Shown here piece after piece: positions 58,836 to 64,000 of a stretch of DNA of 64,000 nucleotides. Below the pieces are notes generated by a model that was given only the letters and a program-made list of their open reading frames with translations, was not told the origin of the DNA and did no database searches. The stretch is from Actinoallomurus iriomotensis. Its GTDB lineage: Bacteria > Actinomycetota > Actinomycetes > Streptosporangiales > Streptosporangiaceae. The stretch covers positions 1 to 64,000 of the forward strand of contig NZ_BSTJ01000003.1 of assembly GCF_030269445.1 (NCBI RefSeq). Reading direction: 5' to 3'. The translations under genes were made by a program, and so were the position numbers. Each line of letters opens with the position of its first letter. The stretch's first letter is position 1.

Positions 58836-59033
58836 GCGGATCTTGGATTCTGAGCCGCTTGCCAGTCCCCCACTCTGAACAGCCAACTTGCGCCGCGACC
58901 AGCGATGACGCGCTGCCAGTCGACACCGGGCATATGCAGCCGTATGTCACCGGGCGCAGGCCCTTGTAGGTGGTCGTGCAATATGTGTGCAATGGCCGCA
59001 GGGTGCGTTTGTCGAGGTCACCCGGCAAAACGA

Positions 59034-59062
59034 AGAGGCCCCCGGACGAGCCGAGGGCCTCT
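59034..59062 (-). terminator. Terminator of the int-containing operon
   Basis: On the minus strand AGAGGCCC pairs with GGGCCTCT and is followed by TCGTTTT. It lies 17 bp after the integrase stop. Confidence 0.8.
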
Positions 59063-59078
59063 CTCAGACGCGGGACCG

Positions 59079-60449
59079 CTATTGGATGCCAAGCGCCGCC
59101 TCGATACGCCGATTCGCGATCTCACGCTGTCCGTCGATGCACTTGGCGTACACCTTGAGCAGGACGTCAACGCTGTGCCCTGCCCGCTCGGCCACGTCGG
59201 GAGCCGCAACCCCCGCGTTCAGCCAGAGCGAGACCGCCGCGTGCCGAAGGTCGTACGGAGTCTGAGCCAAGGGAGAGAGCACCTGCGCCGGGGTGAACGC
59301 CAGCGTCCGCGCCTGACTCCACACACCGTTGATCGCCGAAGCGGCGAACGGTCGACCCTTCGACGTCCGGAACAGCCGGCCGTCCGCCGACGCGCCGTGA
59401 GCGTCGATGTGCTCCCGCAGGATGGCGACCAGTTCCGGCGGGATCGGCACGTGACGTGTCTCCCTGTCGGCCCGGTGCTTGAGACCCCGATCGTCGTGCG
59501 TCTCACCACTGTCGGTCCATTGCTTGCCCGCCTGCGGACGCGTCCTCTCAAGCGTCAGGCTTCCCCACCCCTCCCCCGGTAGCAAACAGTCGGTTTCCCG
59601 CAGGCCGAGCGCTTCAGCGGGACGCAAACCGCCGTAGTACATGCAGGCGAACATCGCCCGCATGTGCTCACCTCTAGTACGCCCGCAGTAGGTCACGGCC
59701 GTCAGCAACTCCTTGGCCTGCTGCGGGTTGACCACGGCACGCCGGTCGACCTCTTGAGCGATCTTCAGGCTTCGTCGTTTCGACTTGACCCGGTCGAGCG
59801 GGTTGTCTGCGAGTTCTTCCAGCTCAACGGCGTACTCGATGACGTTGTAGAAGACCGCCCGCTTACGGCGGTAGGTCGTCGTAGCTGCCCGCTTGCCGTC
59901 CATCGTGAGGGAAAGGGCGTTGAGCGCGGCGTGCACCGTCGAACTGTCTTCCAGCGCTCGCACCGACAGCGACGCACGTTGTAGCCAGCGCAGCGCCGCA
60001 CTGATCTCGGTGTCCGGACCGGCGCGCCGGTCCTCCGGCAACAGTGCGTGTCGCCTCAGCGCGGCCCGTAGCGTCTCGATGCTCGGCTTTCCCGGCTCAT
60101 CCTTCGTCAAAGCCGGGGTCACCGTGGCGAGCGCGTCTGTCATGCTGTCTCGGCTCTTGGCGGCGAGATGCGGCCACTTGGTGGCGACGTACGCCTGCAC
60201 GAATTCGAACCACGTTGCGGCGTTCTTCGCCTTGAGCATCGACTCAGGAAGGCCGGTGTCAACGTCGAAGGCTTCTCCGCGCTTGGCCGCTTGTCGAAGG
60301 TCGGACAGGAAGCTTTCCGCCAGCGCCTTGGTCCGGTAGGTCTTGGTTTTTCGACGTCCACCGACCTGCCAACGCGCCACGTACGACGGCGTCTTGCTCG
60401 ACTTGTTCCGGTAGACCGTCCAGAACTTCACGTCATATGTGGTGGTCAC
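59079..60449 (-). CDS. int: Tyrosine site-specific integrase of the AICE
   Basis: 456 residues. The catalytic set is Arg in YYGGLRPAEALGL, HxxR in TPYDLRHAAVSLWL, His in AERAGHSVDVLLKVY and nucleophile Tyr in the same VYAK. An N-terminal AMP-binding-like SAM domain (about 85-190) precedes it. It carries out integration at the adjacent tRNA-Arg and, with Xis, excision. The C-terminal part is complete (ends EAALGIQ). Its stop lies 249 bp from the tRNA junction. Confidence 0.93.
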   Translation of the reverse strand: MTTTYDVKFWTVYRNKSSKTPSYVARWQVGGRRKTKTYRTKALAESFLSDLRQAAKRGEAFDVDTGLPESMLKAKNAATWFEFVQAYVATKWPHLAAKSRDSMTDALATVTPALTKDEPGKPSIETLRAALRRHALLPEDRRAGPDTEISAALRWLQRASLSVRALEDSSTVHAALNALSLTMDGKRAATTTYRRKRAVFYNVIEYAVELEELADNPLDRVKSKRRSLKIAQEVDRRAVVNPQQAKELLTAVTYCGRTRGEHMRAMFACMYYGGLRPAEALGLRETDCLLPGEGWGSLTLERTRPQAGKQWTDSGETHDDRGLKHRADRETRHVPIPPELVAILREHIDAHGASADGRLFRTSKGRPFAASAINGVWSQARTLAFTPAQVLSPLAQTPYDLRHAAVSLWLNAGVAAPDVAERAGHSVDVLLKVYAKCIDGQREIANRRIEAALGIQ

Positions 60450-60637
60450 GCCGCCTCCCGCAGGTTCTCAAGCCACGCGGTGAACTCACTGCGCCAGACG
60501 CGGATCTCGCCATTGGGCAACCGGAGACCAGCCGGAGCCGAGCCGGTCTCACGCCAGCGATAGAAGGTGCGCCGGGAGACGCCGCCCAGCTCATCGAGGA
60601 TCTGAGGAACGGTCATCAACTCATCTCGTTTACTCAC
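60446..60637 (-). CDS. xis: Excisionase (AlpA/HTH_17-type)
   Basis: 63 residues: LMTVPQILDELGGVSRRTFYRWRETGSAPAGLRLPNGEIRVWRSEF, a MerR-like winged helix typical of AICE Xis. It bends att DNA and steers Int to excision. Its stop overlaps int and its start overlaps repSA by four bases each, so repSA-xis-int are one transcript, as in pSAM2. Confidence 0.88.
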   Translation of the reverse strand: MSKRDELMTVPQILDELGGVSRRTFYRWRETGSAPAGLRLPNGEIRVWRSEFTAWLENLREAA

Positions 60638-62052
60638 ATGGCCTCCATGAGTCCCGGCAGGCTTCCGCCCGCTCCGGTGGAGTCGAGTGGTGGCAGTGCC
60701 CTGGCGCTAAGTGCGGCGGCCAGGAAGGCTTCGCCGGGAGTGTGACCCTGTCCCGCGTAGTCCCAGTGCGCGACGACGAGCACCTGGTCCTCGTCGAAGA
60801 GGGGTAGTCGGCCGGTCGTGATCTGGTGTTCGCGCTGGTTGTAGGCCATGCGCGCTTCTCTGAGCGCGCCGAGGGTCGTGGAGTACCGGCGGGACTTGGT
60901 GGAGAAGTGGCCCCGGAAGCCGAGCATGTGCGCCCAGTCGGCAAGCCGGAGGTCGGCCATCTCCTCCAGTGCGCCGAGACGCCGACACTCCGCGATCAGT
61001 CGGCGGGCGTGGTCGCGTATGGCGAGCTGGTCCAGGTCATCGGTGGCGCGTATCCGGCGGTCCAGGGTGCCGACGCACTCGGCGGCTTTGGTGGCGTACT
61101 TCGCGATGTAGCCGGCTACGGCTTGGTCGGTCAGTTCCCCGGTCGTGGTGATCGGTCGGACGTCGACCTGCGAACCCCACGTCAAGCGTCGGGCCTGGAG
61201 TTGCTCCGCCTCTGGGGTGGTCACCGTGACGGCGCGGGCGGCATGGCGTACGACGTCGTCGAGGAGCTCACCGGTCGCCCAGCCGGGCGGGGATGCGGTC
61301 GGCCCGTCGGGTCCGTCGAGGCGCACGATGGCGTGGAAGTGGACGACGCCCCGGCGCTGGTACTCGGCAACCTTGGCGAAGGACACGGTGAGGATGTCGC
61401 GCAGCTCACGGACGGTCAGGCCCGCCGACTTTGCCAACCGTCGCCGCAGGGCGAGGGTAAAGCGCCGCCACAGTTCAGGCGCGAGCGCGTTGAACAGCAC
61501 CGAGCCGCTGTAGTCGTAGCAGTCCAAGCAGAGCGGTTCACCCAACCGCGGATCATCGGCCCCGTGCCGTTCGGTGCAGGATCGCGGGCGTCCGTGCGGG
61601 CAGTCCCCCAGGTCCCGGCGCGCGTGGCACGGCTGCACCCCGCCGGCCTTTTCTCGCCGGGCGTGGACCGGCCCGAAGGAGGGGGCGGTCAAGGTGACGA
61701 ACGCAGCCGGGTGAGCGGTGACGCTGTCGGGGACGCCCTTTCCGCCGACGAGTCCCGCGCGGACGAGCTGGTAGGTATCGGCCCGGTAGACCTCTGCGCA
61801 TGAGGGGCAGCGGGAGGCACGGCGGGTCTTGCACGCCACGCGCAGCACGCCGTCCGGCTCGTGGGCGGTGGAGTAGCGGTGCAGCAGAGCACCGGTGAGC
61901 GGGTCACGGTAGTCGACACGGCCGCGCAGGTGGATGGGTTGGGCGCAGCCGCCGGTACGTCGGATCTGAGCGGTCCACCGCTGGTAGTCCGGGGAGCTCG
62001 CGCGGCGCGCGATGTCGCGGAGCGTCAGCGGGGAGGGGACAGCAGCAGGCAA
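60634..62052 (-). CDS. repSA: Rolling-circle replication initiator RepSA
   Basis: 472 residues of the pSAM2 RepSA family. An N-terminal zinc cluster (RVACKTRRASRCPSCAEVY) is followed by LVGGKGVP and FVTLTAPSFG (motif 1). VVHFHAIVRLDGPDG is the metal-binding HxH motif 2, and AVAGYIAKYATKAAE holds the nicking Tyr of motif 3. It replicates the excised element. The start ATG is followed by PAAVPSPLTLRDIARRASSPDYQRW, normal for the family. Confidence 0.92.
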   Translation of the reverse strand: MPAAVPSPLTLRDIARRASSPDYQRWTAQIRRTGGCAQPIHLRGRVDYRDPLTGALLHRYSTAHEPDGVLRVACKTRRASRCPSCAEVYRADTYQLVRAGLVGGKGVPDSVTAHPAAFVTLTAPSFGPVHARREKAGGVQPCHARRDLGDCPHGRPRSCTERHGADDPRLGEPLCLDCYDYSGSVLFNALAPELWRRFTLALRRRLAKSAGLTVRELRDILTVSFAKVAEYQRRGVVHFHAIVRLDGPDGPTASPPGWATGELLDDVVRHAARAVTVTTPEAEQLQARRLTWGSQVDVRPITTTGELTDQAVAGYIAKYATKAAECVGTLDRRIRATDDLDQLAIRDHARRLIAECRRLGALEEMADLRLADWAHMLGFRGHFSTKSRRYSTTLGALREARMAYNQREHQITTGRLPLFDEDQVLVVAHWDYAGQGHTPGEAFLAAALSARALPPLDSTGAGGSLPGLMEAM

Positions 62053-62146
62053 GATGAAGGTATCTCCTGTCGTGGAACGGCTGGGGATGGCCCCCGACGT
62101 GGCGCAGGACTTGGCGGTTGTGTGGCCACGCCGGGGGCGCCGAGGC

Positions 62147-62275
62147 TCAGCAGAAGCCGAGGCCCTCGCAGTGCTCGCAGGTCTCGCCGTAGGAGTCGAG
62201 GCCGGTTCCGCCGCAGGTGCAGCACTGGAAGTGCTCCGTCGGCGGGATGTCGGCCGGTCGGCCGGCGACGTTCAT
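62147..62275 (-). CDS. 42-residue DnaJ-type zinc-finger protein
   Basis: The protein has CTCGGTGLDSYGETCEHCEGLGFC, two CxxCxGxG-like repeats as in the DnaJ zinc domain, after a short hydrophilic start. It overlaps the upstream gene by one base (TGATG). AICE operons often hold such tiny zinc proteins of unknown role. A 94-bp gap separates it from repSA. Confidence 0.65.
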   Translation of the reverse strand: MNVAGRPADIPPTEHFQCCTCGGTGLDSYGETCEHCEGLGFC

Positions 62276-62643
62276 CAGGCGGCGGTGTAGCGGTCGGGGT
62301 GGAAGACCGGGGCGTAGCTCATGAGCGCCTCGTGGGCGGCCTGGCGTTTGGCAGGGACGTGGATGGCGTTGTAGGTGATGCGGCCGAAGGTCTTGGAGAC
62401 GGTGTAGTGCCCGCCGCGTCCGGTCTCGTCGGTGACCGTCTCGCCCAGCGCGGTAGCGATGCGGTCGATCTCGGCGCGTTCGGCCGCGTCGTCGTCGGCG
62501 TAGGGGAAGACGGTGTAGTCCCCTCCGTACTCGCGGACGGGAATGCTGGGGTTGTTCTCCAGGAAGTCGGCCAGGGCGCGGAGGCCGGCGATGGTCTGGG
62601 CGCGGGCGAGCAGGTCGCCGGGAACGGTCGGCGGTGTGGTCAT
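62275..62643 (-). CDS. Hypothetical AICE protein
   Basis: 122 residues, acidic and soluble: RALADFLENNPSIPVREYGGDYTVFPYADDDAAERAEIDRIATALGE. It resembles small proteins found beside repSA in streptomycete elements. No catalytic or DNA-binding motif is visible. It is coupled to the zinc-finger gene downstream. Confidence 0.65.
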   Translation of the reverse strand: MTTPPTVPGDLLARAQTIAGLRALADFLENNPSIPVREYGGDYTVFPYADDDAAERAEIDRIATALGETVTDETGRGGHYTVSKTFGRITYNAIHVPAKRQAAHEALMSYAPVFHPDRYTAA

Positions 62644-62654
62644 GGAGTTTCCCT

Positions 62655-63338
62655 TCAGGCGGTGCGGATCTCGTGGAGTAGCTCGGAGGCGAGCTGGTTG
62701 GACACGCCCAGCCGAGCCCGCAGGGCATCGCGGGTGATCGGCCGCCCGTGCCGGTTCTGGTGTTCGTCGGCCACGCGGCGGGCGAAAGTGAGCAGTTCAT
62801 TCGCCGGTCCGCCCGTGGACGCCGTCTCTTTGGGGGCGTCCGGTTCGGCCTGCTCGTCCTGGCGGTTCGGGACGGGGACGAGGGCCGAGGACGGACGGCC
62901 GAAGGACGGCGGGACGGGGGACGTAGCAGTGACCGCGTCGTCCGGAACAGGGCGGTGGCCGGATGAGCGACGTTCGAGCATCGAGACCGCGACGAGGAAC
63001 GCGCCCGCCGGAGTGGCAGCGGTCAGCCAGCCCCACGCCGTCCGCTCGGCCTGGGCAAGATTGGCGGCCAGGGAGAGCGAGACGCCGCCGGACAGGACCA
63101 GGGTCGGCCAGGACACCGGCCCCGTACGGCGACCGGTGCGGCGGTCACGCTGTCGCTCACGAGCGGCCATGACGCAGGTCAGATCGATGCAGACCGCGAT
63201 CGCCCAGGCCATCCAGCCGTGTTGACCGTGCTGGTTGGCGGTGTCGCGTATGTGGGTGAACGAGCCCGCCGCCGCGATCGCCGCCAAGATGACGACCGGT
63301 CCCGAGTCGGCCAGGAGGCCACCGAGGCGGGCCATCAC
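62655..63338 (-). CDS. DUF2637 membrane protein (Spd-like)
   Basis: 227 residues. Four hydrophobic helices lie in the first half (ADSGPVVILAAIAAAGSFTHI, HGWMAWAIAVCIDLTCVMAA, PTLVLSGGVSLSLAANLA and AWGWLTAATPAGAFLVAVS). A cytoplasmic half ends with a short winged-helix-like end (RPITRDALRARLGVSNQLASELLHEI). DUF2637 proteins are standard in AICEs and are linked to spread of the element along mycelium (Spd). It overlaps the following upstream gene by four bases. Confidence 0.82.
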   Translation of the reverse strand: MMARLGGLLADSGPVVILAAIAAAGSFTHIRDTANQHGQHGWMAWAIAVCIDLTCVMAARERQRDRRTGRRTGPVSWPTLVLSGGVSLSLAANLAQAERTAWGWLTAATPAGAFLVAVSMLERRSSGHRPVPDDAVTATSPVPPSFGRPSSALVPVPNRQDEQAEPDAPKETASTGGPANELLTFARRVADEHQNRHGRPITRDALRARLGVSNQLASELLHEIRTA

Positions 63339-63616
63339 GCGGCCCCCCGGTCGCAGGAGGCCAGCAGCGCGGCCAACTCGGGGTCACAGCGGTGAGCCTC
63401 AGCCCAGCCGAGCAGCCAGCCGAGTGCATCCGGGTAGGCCGATTCGGTCTCGGCGCACTGGGCGCACACGGCGGCGTGGACGCTGCGCGTGGGGTCGAAG
63501 GTGAGGCGGACGGGGTCGAGGACGGAACGGCGGGACGAGGACGGACGGCCGTCCCGAGGACGGGGACGAGGGGACGAGACAGCGGCCGGGCGGTGCAGAG
63601 GGATCACGTTCGTCAT
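63335..63616 (-). CDS. Hypothetical AICE protein with CxxC
   Basis: 93 residues. A basic, Pro/Ser/Arg-rich start is followed by RSVHAAVCAQCAETESAYPDALGWLLGWAEAHRCDPELAALLASC. The CAQC and later HRC could bind zinc. It is the first gene of a four-base-overlapping pair with the DUF2637 gene, and lies 22 bp after the translocase stop. Function unknown. Confidence 0.6.
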   Translation of the reverse strand: MTNVIPLHRPAAVSSPRPRPRDGRPSSSRRSVLDPVRLTFDPTRSVHAAVCAQCAETESAYPDALGWLLGWAEAHRCDPELAALLASCDRGAA

Positions 63617-63638
63617 GGCGAGTCTCCGAGGTCGGGAG

Positions 63639-64000
63639 TCAGGCGGCTTGGTTGTCAGGCAGAGCGCGCGGGCCGGTGCGGACCAGGTGGACCCATGGGG
63701 TGGTGAGGTGGCGGTTGGCGCGGGCGGCGGCTTCCGCGTCGGCCTCGGTGGTCAGTGCTGAACGCGCCCGACGCCAGGACCCGTCACTGCCGGCCACGAT
63801 CGCCACGCCGGGGGTTTCGGCGGGGATGGCGCGGGCGGCCTCCAACGCGGCCGGGTCCATGTCGCCGAGGGTCATAGTCGCGGTCTCCGGATCGTTGACC
63901 CGATGGCAGACACGGCCGGACAGTTGCGAACGGAGTGCGGTCACGCCTGGTCCAAGGTCGGAGCCGATGCGCTGGCCGCAGACGATCAGGTAGACCCCGA
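63639..64000 (-). CDS. FtsK/SpoIIIE-type DNA translocase (AICE Tra), C-terminal part
   Basis: Only the last ~120 residues are in the window, and the frame is open to the edge. VYLIVCGQRIGSDLGPGVTALRSQLSGRVCHRVNDPETATMTLGD fits the last strand-helix part of the FtsK motor domain. GVAIVAGSDGSWRRARSALT follows. In AICEs this single membrane-linked motor moves double-stranded DNA between hyphae. A GTG at 63944 would start inside this fold and is not the real start. Confidence 0.78.
   Translation of the reverse strand, partial: GVYLIVCGQRIGSDLGPGVTALRSQLSGRVCHRVNDPETATMTLGDMDPAALEAARAIPAETPGVAIVAGSDGSWRRARSALTTEADAEAAARANRHLTTPWVHLVRTGPRALPDNQAA

Larger units (their letters stand above)
58830..64000. 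mobile_element. Integration end of an actinomycete integrative and conjugative element (AICE)
   Basis: The element starts in the tRNA-Arg anticodon region (putative core TTTCCTAAA). It carries int, xis, repSA, three small genes, a DUF2637 gene and an FtsK/Tra translocase, all reading left, and continues past the window. This is the pSAM2/SLP1-type order: tyrosine integrase, excisionase, rolling-circle initiator, and septal DNA transfer by a single FtsK-like protein. Two GTGCAAT repeats at about 58976-58994 may be integrase arm sites. Confidence 0.88.

Overview
The window is about 72% GC by eye, with GTG and TTG starts, strong GGAGG-type ribosome sites and many 1-4 nt start/stop overlaps. It comes from a filamentous actinomycete. 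The sepX/glpR-glp-galU block, the SCO5389-type protein and a RepSA-class integrative element point to Streptomyces-like or Streptosporangiales-like bacteria (for example Thermomonosporaceae). The exact family is inference.

Layout. 1-2.7 kb: 3' part of a large protein joining WXG100/ESX-like helical segments and membrane helices to an amidase-signature enzyme. 2.9-7.6 kb: tRNA-Ala(CGC), then a leftward block sepX/glpR, rimJ-like, mogA, moaC, glp (moeA-like), galU. 7.7-11.5 kb: 5-formyl-THF cyclo-ligase, D-2-hydroxyacid dehydrogenase, CPA1 antiporter with RCK-C domain, FmdB zinc ribbon. 11.5-17.5 kb: MMPL exporter, MTA phosphorylase, a CpaB-like protein behind a duplicated start region, a large membrane protein. 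17.7-25.6 kb: an SDR, a scar zone of gene remnants, a TetR/FAD-monooxygenase/M24-fold cassette, and a two-gene signalling pair (cyclic-nucleotide-fold histidine kinase plus receiver-thioredoxin-reductase fusion). 25.7-29.2 kb: cell-envelope proteins (M15 DD-carboxypeptidase, a secreted protein ending in LPVTG, L,D-transpeptidase lipoprotein). 29.2-30.3 kb: no intact gene, but an SDR remnant and a modular 15/29-nt minisatellite. 30.3-33.5 kb: SCO5389-family protein, CooC-like ATPase, Zur-type regulator with a perfect Zur-like box nearby, TrmB-type regulator. 33.7-42.1 kb: S53 peptidase, amino acid permease, S41 peptidase, cytochrome P450, AraC regulator, aldo/keto reductase. 42.2-45.8 kb: FadR-type regulator divergent from a DUF969-DUF979-DUF2891 operon. 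45.8-58.6 kb: DHA2 exporter, TrmO, epimerase with divergent MarR, LacI regulator, MarR-DrrA/B-type ABC exporter, RibD-C reductase, GT2, SDR with divergent XRE regulator, FolP2-like protein, a coiled-coil membrane protein and a small Cys-rich membrane protein.

From 58.8 kb to the end lies the integration end of an actinomycete integrative and conjugative element (AICE). A tRNA-Arg(CCT) is cut just after its anticodon. Then come int, xis, repSA, small cargo genes, a DUF2637 (Spd-like) membrane protein and the end of an FtsK/Tra translocase, which runs off the window.

How the genes work together. The sepX/glpR and glp genes match the membrane receptor and gephyrin-like partner shown to act in actinobacterial cell division, here interleaved with moaC and mogA. 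Many regulators sit divergently from their likely targets with visible palindromic operators (TetR/monooxygenase, MarR/epimerase, MarR/ABC, XRE/SDR, GntR/DUF969, TrmB/S53). I found no CRISPR array, rRNA operon or IS transposase, and no complete biosynthetic cluster.
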